A stretch of DNA of 64,000 bases from Microbulbifer sp. SAOS-129_SWC (GTDB taxonomy: Bacteria > Pseudomonadota > Gammaproteobacteria > Pseudomonadales > Cellvibrionaceae), in the NCBI RefSeq assembly GCF_039696035.1, contig NZ_CP155567.1, positions 3,963,001-4,027,000 of the forward strand. The letters run 5' to 3'. Shown here one piece after another: positions 27,931-37,000 of the stretch. Both the position numbers and the translations under genes were made by a program. Below the pieces are notes generated by a model that saw nothing but the letters and a program-made list of their open reading frames with translations, searched no databases and was not told where the DNA came from. The stretch's first letter is position 1. Each line of letters opens with the position of its first letter.

Positions 27931-29508
27931 ATGCGACACGTTATACCGGTCTCGGCATTTGCAATTTCTCTCGGCATCTTGAGCGCCTGCAGTGTCACCC
28001 CCACCCCGGTTGATCAGGCCAGTATCGAGGAGCGGGTCGGCGCCGACTGGCAGACCGCCTTTGGCGCGCAGCAGCCCATCAGCGGACCCATCTCGCTGAA
28101 CGAGGCCATCGCCCGCGCTATTGCCTACAACATGGACAATCGCCTGAAGCTGATGGAAGCGGTGGTCGCCAACCGCTCGCTGAAGCTGTCGCGCTGGGAC
28201 ATGCTGCCGGAAATCGCTGCCGACGCCGGCTATTTCCACCGCAACAAACAGCACTTCGCCAGCAGTGAAGACGTCAACGGCAACCAGTCCCTGGCCCAGT
28301 CCACCTCGCTGGACAAGACCTATCGCACCGCCGGGCTCGACCTCTACTGGAACGTACTCGACTTCGGCATCAATTACCTTGCCGCCAAACAGTCCGCCGA
28401 TGGCGTGATGATTGCCGTGGAGCGCCAGCGCAAGCTGATGCAGAACGTGATCATGGACGTGGAGTACGCCTACTGGATGGCACAGGCGGCTCAACGCGCC
28501 GAAGCGCAATTGCCGACACTGATCGAGCAGACCCGGCGCGCCCTGTCCAGCTCGCGCCAGAGTGCCGAGCGCGGCCTGCGCAAGGCAGAGGCCAGTCTCA
28601 GCTACCGGCGCGAATTGTTGGAGCAGCTGCAGCAACTGGTAGAGCTGCAGAGCCACATGTACGAATCCAGGCGCGAACTGGCTTCGCTGATGGGGCTGCC
28701 GCCCGGCACCGACTACCGCGTCGCCAACACCCGGCACAGCGCCGCGATCCGCAGCCCCTTCGCCAGCATGGACCTCCAGCAGCTGGAACAGTATGGCCTG
28801 CGCAACCGCCCGGAACTGCTCGAGGAGGACTACCGCCGGCGCATGGCCGTGGACGAACTGCGCAAGTCGTGCCTGCAGCTGCTGCCGGGCCTGGAACTGC
28901 ACACCGGCTACCGCTACGACTCCAACAGCTACCTCCTTTATAACGACTGGGGCGAGAGCAGCCTGCGCCTGACCTGGAACCTGCTGCATTCGGTGATCGC
29001 CGGGCGCGATGAGGTTGGCTATGCGCGCGACAATATCGCGCTCGGCGACGTGCGGCGCGCGGCGCTGACCGTCGCGGTGTTGACCCAGATCGACCTGGCC
29101 AAAAGCCACCTGAGCCGCGCGCAGCTCAACTATCAGTACGCGCAGGAAATCGCCGACATCGACGGCCAGATGGCCAAGCAGACCCGCGCGCGCTGGAAAT
29201 CCAACCAGGGCAGCGAGCTGGAGAGCATCAAGGCTGCCACCCAGGATCTGGTTTCCAGCGTGCGTCGCGACGTCAGCTACGCCGACTGGCGCAATGCCAG
29301 CGGCAAGCTCGGTAACTCGGTCGGCTTCAGCCCCGAGTACTACATCGACTATCGCCAGCCGCTGGAGCTGATCGAGCAACAGGTCGCCGACCTGCGCTCG
29401 TCGCAGGCCAGCATGGAGCTGTTGCCGGAGGGCGGCTATTCCCCCGTCGGCGTCAAGCAGCGCGAGAGCGTTATCAGTGACGATCCGCAAGCAGCCAGAC
29501 ACTGGTGA
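27931..29508 (+). CDS. TolC/OMF-family outer-membrane lipoprotein
   Basis: The 525-residue protein has a lipoprotein signal peptide with lipobox LSAC (cleavage before the cysteine near residue 20). The remainder is long, helical and duplicated in the manner of outer-membrane factors, with ISLNEAIARAIAYNMDNRLK near the start and a second such segment (LEQYGLRNRPELLEEDYRRRMA) in the middle. It should form the outer-membrane channel and periplasmic tunnel of an export machine. It is the first gene of a tight operon: the next start lies at its stop codon. The OMF family is clear, although sequence conservation looks low and the C-terminal 40 residues are unusual. Confidence 0.85.
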   Translation: MRHVIPVSAFAISLGILSACSVTPTPVDQASIEERVGADWQTAFGAQQPISGPISLNEAIARAIAYNMDNRLKLMEAVVANRSLKLSRWDMLPEIAADAGYFHRNKQHFASSEDVNGNQSLAQSTSLDKTYRTAGLDLYWNVLDFGINYLAAKQSADGVMIAVERQRKLMQNVIMDVEYAYWMAQAAQRAEAQLPTLIEQTRRALSSSRQSAERGLRKAEASLSYRRELLEQLQQLVELQSHMYESRRELASLMGLPPGTDYRVANTRHSAAIRSPFASMDLQQLEQYGLRNRPELLEEDYRRRMAVDELRKSCLQLLPGLELHTGYRYDSNSYLLYNDWGESSLRLTWNLLHSVIAGRDEVGYARDNIALGDVRRAALTVAVLTQIDLAKSHLSRAQLNYQYAQEIADIDGQMAKQTRARWKSNQGSELESIKAATQDLVSSVRRDVSYADWRNASGKLGNSVGFSPEYYIDYRQPLELIEQQVADLRSSQASMELLPEGGYSPVGVKQRESVISDDPQAARHW

Positions 29509-29513
29509 TCGCC

Positions 29514-30320
29514 ATGGGCAATATCCGCACCCTTTGTCTCGCACTGCTGGCGGCGGTGCCGCTGCTCGCCGGTGCACAGGCACCCGCTGAGACCGCGGGC
29601 GACTATGCCGATGGCAGCGGCGCGCCGGCCAAGCTCAGCGCCATCCACCGGGTCAAACTATCCAGCGATCTTGCCGCCGTGATCACCGCAGTCAAAGTCC
29701 GCGACGGTGACCACTTCAAGCGCGGCGACCTGCTCGCCAGTTTCGACTGCACCGAACTGCGCGCCGAACTGGACAGCGCGGAGGCCCAGCGCAAGATAAC
29801 CGCGCGCCAGCACGACTCCAACCTGGAGCTGCGCCGCATCGGCGGCAATATCAGTCAACTGGAGCTGCTGCAGGGCGAAGCGCAGCTGGCCGATGCCACC
29901 GCCAAGGCCAAAGTGCTCAAACACCGCAGTGGCAACTGCGAAGTGCGCGCACCGTTCGACGGTTTCGTCATCAAGCGCGAGGTGCAGCCCTACCAGCGCG
30001 CCGAAGTCGGTATGCCGCTGTTCGAACTGGTCGACAACCGCAAGCTGGAGGTCGAGGCGATAGTACCGTCCACTTGGCTGAGCCAGCTCCGCGCCGGGCG
30101 CAAATTTCGCGTGCGCATCAACGAAACCGGCAGTACTTACCAGGCACAGTTGCAGCGCATCGTGCCGGCGGTGGACCCGGTTACGCGCACCGTGCGCGTT
30201 ATCGGCATTATCGAAGCGCCGGGAGCGCTGCTGATCGGCGGCATGAGCGGCGAAGCCCTGTTCGATATTGACGCCACAGAGCCGGCGGCCGTTGCCGGAG
30301 TCACGCAAAGTGAGCGCTAG
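29514..30320 (+). CDS. HlyD/RND-type periplasmic adaptor subunit
   Basis: The ATG at 29514 is preferred because GGTGA precedes it by five bases; a GTG at 29505 overlaps the upstream stop and would add three residues. The 268-residue product has a signal peptide (RTLCLALLAAVPLLAGAQA), a split lipoyl/barrel-sandwich domain (VITAVKVRDGDHFKRGDLLASFDC and CEVRAPFDGFVIKREVQPYQRAEVGMPLFELVD) around a short coiled-coil hairpin, and a beta-barrel domain (VEAIVPSTWLSQLRAG). It is shorter than drug-efflux adaptors and has no membrane anchor other than the signal. It should bridge the TolC-like channel to the inner-membrane component. Operon position supports this. Confidence 0.85.
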   Translation: MGNIRTLCLALLAAVPLLAGAQAPAETAGDYADGSGAPAKLSAIHRVKLSSDLAAVITAVKVRDGDHFKRGDLLASFDCTELRAELDSAEAQRKITARQHDSNLELRRIGGNISQLELLQGEAQLADATAKAKVLKHRSGNCEVRAPFDGFVIKREVQPYQRAEVGMPLFELVDNRKLEVEAIVPSTWLSQLRAGRKFRVRINETGSTYQAQLQRIVPAVDPVTRTVRVIGIIEAPGALLIGGMSGEALFDIDATEPAAVAGVTQSER

Positions 30321-31584
30321 CGCCCCACCCGGCCTGCTGGAAAAACTCAACGCCTTCCTGGCGCTGGAAAAACGCCTGCGCGGCGCGCGCAGTGTCGCGG
30401 AAATAGCCCGTATTGCCTGCTGCGACTGCCAGGCGCTGCTGCGCGTGGACAGCTGCGTGTATTTTCGCAAGCCGGACCTGAGGGCTCTGGCCGCGGCCAA
30501 TGTCGCTGACGTCGACAACACCAGCGCGGAAATACACCACTTTCGCAGCCTGCTGCGCGGCCATGCACCCGCCGCGGGCAAAACCCAGGTGGAATGCGCA
30601 ACGGAGAAATATTTTTGCCTGGTGGCAGAGATTGGCCAGTTTGGGAGATTGCTGTTCGTGCGCGCGACCCCGTTCGCCGAGCACGAGCAGGAAATCCAGC
30701 GCGAGCTGGCCGCCGCCATGGAACAGGCACTGCTGGCGCGACGCGGCGCCGCGCGACGGCCCTGGCATATGCAGCTGGCGCGGCGCAAAACCTGGTTTGC
30801 GCTATTTTTTTTCGGTGTGTGTCTGCTGCCTGTGCGCCAGAGCGTGCTCGCGCCGGCGACGCTGGCGGCTATCGATCCGCGCATCGTATCGGCAAAAACC
30901 GAGGGCGTGGTGCGCAGTATCGCCGTGGCACCCAACACCCGCATCAACAAGGGCGACCTGCTGTTTACGCTCGAATCCGCCGAGGTGGAGGCGGAGATCG
31001 GCAAGGTCAAACAGGAGATTTCCCTCTACAGTGAGCGCCTGCGTATGACGCGGCAATACAATTTCCAGGAGTCCAGCGCCGGCCACCGCCTGGCCCAGGC
31101 GCAGACGGATCTCGCCATCCGCCGCCTGGATCTCGACTACCAGCAGGACCTGCTGCAGAAAACCCGCGTGCGAGCGCCGGAATCCGGCGTGGCCATTTTT
31201 ACCGAGCCGTCGGAGTGGATCGGCCGCCGCGTGCGCGCCGGGGAAAAAGTGATGGAAATCGTGCGCCCGGATGCGCGCCAGATCCAGGTCGACCTGCCCA
31301 CCACCGATGCGATCCCTCTACCGGAGAGGGCGCAGGCGATTTTCTATGCGGAGGCGGACCCGCTGGCACCGATCAGGGGGCGCGTGCGCTACCAGAGCCT
31401 GCTCACCGCCGAGGGCGAAGACCTGCCGGCGAGCTATCGGGTCATTGCGCAGATCGAGGAGGACCAGCGCGATATCCGCATCAATACCAAGGGTTACGCA
31501 CGGCTTTACGGCGCGCGTGTGCCGCTGATTTATTTTCTGCTGCGCCGGCCACTGGCCAATATGCGCCGCTGGCTGGGCGTCTGA
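30310..31584 (+). CDS. Membrane adaptor: GAF-like N-terminal domain fused to HlyD-like domain
   Basis: The start is the GTG at 30310, with GGAG nine bases upstream; it overlaps the previous gene by 11 bp. A TTG at 30268 is possible. Residues 1-140 lack a signal peptide and resemble a GAF sensor domain (LEKRLRGARSVAEIARIACCDCQALL, then ELAAAMEQALLARRG). One membrane helix follows (WFALFFFGVCLLPV, about residue 160), then a lipoyl half (VVRSIAVAPNTRINKGDLLFTLES), a coiled coil, a second lipoyl half (TRVRAPESGVAIF) and a barrel domain. The product spans the inner membrane with the GAF part in the cytoplasm. A cytoplasmic sensor on an export adaptor is unusual. No ATPase is encoded nearby. Confidence 0.82.
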   Translation: MSASAPPGLLEKLNAFLALEKRLRGARSVAEIARIACCDCQALLRVDSCVYFRKPDLRALAAANVADVDNTSAEIHHFRSLLRGHAPAAGKTQVECATEKYFCLVAEIGQFGRLLFVRATPFAEHEQEIQRELAAAMEQALLARRGAARRPWHMQLARRKTWFALFFFGVCLLPVRQSVLAPATLAAIDPRIVSAKTEGVVRSIAVAPNTRINKGDLLFTLESAEVEAEIGKVKQEISLYSERLRMTRQYNFQESSAGHRLAQAQTDLAIRRLDLDYQQDLLQKTRVRAPESGVAIFTEPSEWIGRRVRAGEKVMEIVRPDARQIQVDLPTTDAIPLPERAQAIFYAEADPLAPIRGRVRYQSLLTAEGEDLPASYRVIAQIEEDQRDIRINTKGYARLYGARVPLIYFLLRRPLANMRRWLGV

Positions 31585-31601
31585 TCAACACAGTGAAATT
31601 A

Positions 31602-31632
31602 TTAACCCGGCAATGGAATATTGCCGGGTTAA
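31602..31632 (+). terminator. Perfect intergenic hairpin within the export operon
   Basis: TTAACCCGGCAAT (31602-31614) pairs perfectly with ATTGCCGGGTTAA (31620-31632) around GGAAT. No T-run follows on the plus strand. It starts an otherwise empty 280-bp gap before the M50 gene, which also holds a small stem ATATTTC/GAAATAT (31736-31754). It may be an attenuator or processing site, or it may mark an internal promoter region. Confidence 0.55.
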
Positions 31633-31864
31633 TGCAGCGCATGGATGTGCCGCCGCCGAGCATAGCTCGGACACAAGCCCTTGAAAGACAAGGAGATCCA
31701 CGCATCTTCGACAGTATTTGAAGGGCGGCTATCGCATATTTCAGGACGAAATATTTGATAGTCGGGTTAATAGTTTGACCACCGCCGGCTTGTCTGCGGC
31801 GCGAGGTAAATGGCAGGGCCCCATCAGCGCCTGCCTGTGTGTCATGAGGTAACTGGAGTAATTT

Positions 31865-33997
31865 GTGCAAAGCTGGCCGGTACTGCGCAGGGATTTGCAG
31901 TTTCACAGGGCGGAAGACAGCCCGGGCGACTCGCCCGGCTGGATGCTGTACGACCCCCTGCGTGCCATCTATATCGAGCTGGGCGCACTGGAGCTGCTGA
32001 TTCTGCAGCACTGGCCGCTGGGCTCCGCCGAGGCCATTGCCAGTGCCATCAGCCGCGAGCGCGGCAGCGATGTGAGCGCCGAGCAGGTGCAGCAGTTTGT
32101 GCAGTTTGCCGCCGACAATGAACTGCTGCAGAGCAGCGGCGCACAGTTGCAACAGCGCATCGACGCACGTCCGCGCGCGCCGCTGCGTTCGGTACAGCGG
32201 CTGGTATTCTGGCGCCAGCCGCTGTTTTCCCCGGACCGCCTGGCACGCTGGCTGCTGCCACTGGCGCGTCTTACCGGCCGCCGCTATTTCTGGGTCGGCG
32301 CCGCGGCACTGGCGCTACTGGCGATGATTTCCATGGCCCAGCACTGGGTCGACTACCTGAGTTACCTGCGCGCCAGCTGGAGCCCCGCCGGTATCGGCGC
32401 CTACGTCGGTAGCTACTTCCTCCTCAGCCTGTTCCACGAACTCGGCCATGCCAGCGTGGCGCGCTCTTACGGAGTGCGCGCCAACTGTGTCGGTATAGGC
32501 CTGATCGCACTGATGCCAATCATGTACAGCGAGATCACCGACGGCTGGCGGCTACCGCGACGCGCGCGCCTGCATATTTCCAGCGCCGGGGTCATTTACG
32601 AATTTCTCATCGGTGTCGTTGCCGCGCTCGCCTGGTGCGCACTGGAAGACGGCACGCTGCGCTCGGCAACCTTTTACCTGTTCACCGGTTCACTGATCAC
32701 CACGCTCGCGATCAACCTGAACCCGTTGATGCGCTTCGACGGCTACTACCTGCTCGGCGATATCGTGCGCGAAAAAAACCTGCACGCGAGCGCGGCGGCG
32801 CAGCTGCGCGCCGCTGTCTGGCACGCGCTGTTGCGCGATCCGGGTATTCGGGCACCGCGAGACCGGCGCGAGTGGTTGCTGATCGCTTTTGCGCTGTTCA
32901 GTGTGACCTACCGTCTCGGCGTGTTTATGGGTATCAGCTGGATGGCCTACCAGCTGCTGTTCAAAGCCGCCGGCGTGCTGGTGTTTGCCTTCTGTATCAC
33001 TGCGTTGTTGCTGTTGCCGACATTGCGCGAGTACCGGCTGCTGAAACGCCACCTGCGCGAGAGGCAGAAGGCCAATGCGGAAGCAAACACGGCTGCCGAC
33101 GGCGAAGCGGTAAAGAAGCGCCGCGACCTCTTTGGCCAACTGCGCCCACTGCCGATCGCCATGGCCCTGGTGCTGCTGACGCTGTTGCTCGTGCCCCTGC
33201 CCTGGCCGGTAGAGCTGCCGGCATCTACCTACTATGCGCGCAAGCAGCAGGTTGTGGCACCGCAGGGCGGTCCAATCGAATCCATTGCGGCACAAGCCGG
33301 CGATCGCGTGGCCGCCGGAACGCCGCTGCTGCTGATCGACAGCAGCGAACTGGATTACCGCATCAAACGCAACAAGCTGGAACTGGCCCTGCTCAACGAG
33401 CGCCAGGACAGCGATGGCTTTGCCGCGGCGCTGGATGCGCTCGACGGTGTCTACCTGCAGGACCTGCTCAGCAAGCGCCAGCAACTGCGCGCGCTGCAAT
33501 CGCAGAAAAACCAGCTGCAAGTAGCGGCGGAATTTTCCGGGGTGGTGGACTGGCGCCGCCGCGGCATCGGTATCGGCGAATACCTGCCCCTGAATGAACC
33601 AGTGCTGTCGATCGTGGATCCCCAATCTCTGCGCGGGCGCGCCTACGGCCGCGCACAATTTATCGAGCGCCTCGGCGGGCACCCGCACGGACACCTGTTT
33701 CTGCCCGGGCGCTGGCAGCCGATCACCGTCACCATCGATCAGGTCGACCTGATCGGTTCGCGCCAGCTGCCCGATCCCGCGCTGTCGCGCCACTACGGCG
33801 GCCCGCTGGCAACCTTGCCGGACCAGCCCGATCAGTTTACGGAAGCGCTGCACCGGATTGACTTTTCTCTCGACGGCTCACCGCCACTGGCCGATCAGCG
33901 CACTGGTTATCTGGTGGTATTCGGCAAGCCTGTCAGCCTGCTCAAATTATTTGCCCGCCGCGTGGTGGGCGTGTTTGTACGCGAGAGCGGCGTTTAG
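31865..33997 (+). CDS. M50 (site-2-type) metalloprotease fused to HlyD-like adaptor
   Basis: The start is GTG at 31865, with GGAG six bases upstream. The 710-residue product has a PqqD-like winged N-terminal region (residues 35-90, LGALELLILQHWPLG). A polytopic membrane core follows, with the M50 zinc site H191-E-L-G-H195 and the second motif N286-P-L-M-R-F-D292-G, so the protease looks active. After further membrane helices comes a periplasmic lipoyl/HlyD-like part (about 440-600, VVAPQGGPIESIAAQAGDRVAAGTPLLLID). The architecture joins an intramembrane protease to an export adaptor. It lies 38 bp before the giant surface protein gene. I infer that it engages or cleaves that protein during export; this is not shown by sequence. 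Confidence 0.85.
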   Translation: MQSWPVLRRDLQFHRAEDSPGDSPGWMLYDPLRAIYIELGALELLILQHWPLGSAEAIASAISRERGSDVSAEQVQQFVQFAADNELLQSSGAQLQQRIDARPRAPLRSVQRLVFWRQPLFSPDRLARWLLPLARLTGRRYFWVGAAALALLAMISMAQHWVDYLSYLRASWSPAGIGAYVGSYFLLSLFHELGHASVARSYGVRANCVGIGLIALMPIMYSEITDGWRLPRRARLHISSAGVIYEFLIGVVAALAWCALEDGTLRSATFYLFTGSLITTLAINLNPLMRFDGYYLLGDIVREKNLHASAAAQLRAAVWHALLRDPGIRAPRDRREWLLIAFALFSVTYRLGVFMGISWMAYQLLFKAAGVLVFAFCITALLLLPTLREYRLLKRHLRERQKANAEANTAADGEAVKKRRDLFGQLRPLPIAMALVLLTLLLVPLPWPVELPASTYYARKQQVVAPQGGPIESIAAQAGDRVAAGTPLLLIDSSELDYRIKRNKLELALLNERQDSDGFAAALDALDGVYLQDLLSKRQQLRALQSQKNQLQVAAEFSGVVDWRRRGIGIGEYLPLNEPVLSIVDPQSLRGRAYGRAQFIERLGGHPHGHLFLPGRWQPITVTIDQVDLIGSRQLPDPALSRHYGGPLATLPDQPDQFTEALHRIDFSLDGSPPLADQRTGYLVVFGKPVSLLKLFARRVVGVFVRESGV

Positions 33998-34035
33998 CCA
34001 CCGCGTCCGCGTATCAAGAGGTAGAGGTATTCACA

Positions 34036-37000
34036 ATGGACTCCCGGGAATTGAACCCCTCGCCGCTGGCTGCCGCACTGGGTGCACAGCGCCAGCTCCA
34101 CAGCCTGCGCCGCGTACTGGAAAAACGCGTGCTGCTGGACGCTTCCACCCCGGCGGATACCGGCGGCCACCTGCCGGCCGGAATGGACAGCGACAGTAGC
34201 GACAGCACCAGCACCACCAACAACGCTACATCGGATAACGACAGTCACAGCACGGACACCGGCAGCCACCAGCCGGCCGCACAGGAAAGCGATGCCGACA
34301 GTGCGCCGGCGGGGCGCAAGGAAGTGGTGGTTATCGACACCACCATTGACGACGCCCAGGCACTGATCGACGACCTGCTCCATCGCGCCGATAGTGTGAG
34401 CGACAAAGGCAACTACCAGGAGCTGCATTTCGGCGCACGCACACTGGAGTTGTACACCATCGACGGCAACGACAATGTCGCCACCATTGGCGACATCCTC
34501 GCCGAACAGGGGCACAGCGACGCCCTGCACCTGGTCACCCACGGCGGCCCCGGCGGAATTCAGATCGGCGCCGATACGCTGTCCCTGCAAACCCTGCAGC
34601 AGTTCGACGGTGAACTGCAGAGCTGGTCGTCCCACTTCACCGCCGACGCGGACATTCTGCTGTACGGCTGCAACGTCAGCTACAGCGAGACCGGCGAATC
34701 CTTCATTCTGCAGCTGTCGCAATTGACCGGCACCGATATCGCCGCTTCCGACGATCCGACCGGCAGCATTGCCCACGGCGGTGACTGGGACCTGGAGTAC
34801 GAGCAGGGCGATATCGAGACCACCGTGGTGTTTTCGCAAATGCTGCAAGGCACCTGGGATGGACTGCTGGCCGCGGATCCCAATGCCACCGTCGATGCAC
34901 CCAGCGAGGATTTCATCAACGAAACTACCGACATCACCATTGCCTTCGACAACCAGAGTACCGATACCGGCTACGGCCCGTTTATCGATGTGGTCACCGG
35001 GCCGGGCATCGAAGTGCAAAGCGTCAGCGGTTTCCTCGGCGCCACCTATGTGGAATACACCTTTACCAATGGTCAATGGGTCGACAGCGGCGGCAACCCG
35101 GTGCAGTACCATCCCTACGACCTCAACCAGACCGGCGCCATCCCGCTGCCGCCGGCCGCTACCGAGGGCTCCACCTGGTATGCCGTACAGCTGCCGTTCG
35201 GCTCCTTTACCGGCGACCAGCCGGCCTACCAGTTCACCGCATCGGCCCTGCTCGACGAGGCGTCCGGGGCGATCGTGGGTGTGCCGATCCCCATCTGGGT
35301 CCGCCCCGGTTTCATGTATGGCAACGACCCGCTGAATAACCCGGATACCGATCCGCCGCTGGTCTCCAACCCGATCACTACCAGCATCACGCCGACGGTG
35401 ATGCTGGTGGACAAGGGCGCACGCGATGGCGACGGCGACAACGCCTCGATCGGCGACGACAGCGAGACCGTCACCGGTCCCAGCGAACCGGTAAACTGGG
35501 TAGTAACCGTGGACATCGCCAACTTGTCCTCAGTCGAAAACCTGGTGGTCACCGAGCAGGTGCCCAGCAACTTCTATTACCAGCCGGGCACCGTGACCGT
35601 CACCGACGTCAATGGCACCGTGCTGCAGGAAGGCACCGACTACACCCTGTCCGAACCGCCCGAAGGCGCCAACAACAATGCGGAACTGGTGGTGACCTTC
35701 CTCAACCCGGTCACCGGCACCCTGGCGAACAACGATATCGTCATCACTTACAGTGGTTATGTCCCGGATGTGGATGCCGACGGCAATCCGATCGTCATCA
35801 ACGACGGCGCCGACGATGCCGTGCGCAACAGCGTCGACGTCACCGGTACCTACCAGGACCAGACCATCAGCAGTAGCGATGACGACGTCATCACTGCCAC
35901 GGCCACCGCAGTGCAGAAAAATGTGGCGCTGATTGAAGACAATGGCGCGACGGGCTACACCCCCGGCGACCGCCTGCAGTACACCTTGACGCTACAGGTG
36001 TCGGACTATATGGAACTGCAGGACCTGGTGTTGTCGGATCTGCTCGGCGACGGCCTGCAGGTAGATCCGGACTCCATCAACTTCGAGCTGTTCTACAACG
36101 GCACCACCTACGGCCCCGATGCCGCGGGCAATGCCACGGTTACCGAAAACAGTGGCGACGGCTCCACCACCATCAGCGTGGATATTTCCCAGGAGCTGAT
36201 CGACCGCGGCATCAGCGACGGCAGCCTCGACGGCGACCTGTATGCCGACAGCAATGTAGACGGCACCACCACCGTCGTGATCACCTACGAGGCCACCATT
36301 CGCGAGCAGTATGTCGCTACCGGAAATTCGGTGAACGACCTGGATACCATCGGCAATCAGGCCACTATCGATGCGACCTCCCCGTCCGCCAATGGCGCGA
36401 CGGTGGACAACGGCAGCAGTGAGAGCATCGTGATCGAAGGAGCGGAATCCAGTAAAAGTGTCTTCGCCGTCAACGGCAGTAGCGCCCCTGGCGACCTGAA
36501 CGATATCACGGTCGGCGATACTGTTACCTTCGCCGTCGACATCGATCTCGGGACCCTGGACGCCAATGGTATACAGATAACGGACTATTTGCCGCTGCCG
36601 GTTTTCGAGGCGGTGGCGCCGACTTTTTTCGACACCAATGACGGCGCCCTGATTCCCGGTGCCAACCAGTGGGGCTTTGGCCCCGGCACCAATTTCGCCG
36701 ACTGGCCGGCGGGCTATCTCGACGGTAGCAATGTCACCACCAGCGCCGATTCCGGCAACAACTCCATCACCTGGACCCTCAACCCGCTGGAGCAGGACAA
36801 TTCCGTCGGCGGCCATGTACAGCTGCTGTTTACCGTGCCGGTCCAGGACACGCCGTTTACCGACGGTCTCTACCTGACCAATGTGGCCTCGGTGAGTGTC
36901 GACGGCACCACCGATACCACGGTGCTGGACCCGGATGGTATTCAGGTACAGGTACTGTCGCCAGCGCTCAGCGTCACCAAAGGCGTGATCGACACCGACG

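Noticed and set aside
27931..33997. Reading the export genes as a standard type I secretion system or RND efflux pump
   Set aside because: Neither an ABC ATPase nor an RND pump is encoded; the inner-membrane component is an M50-HlyD fusion.
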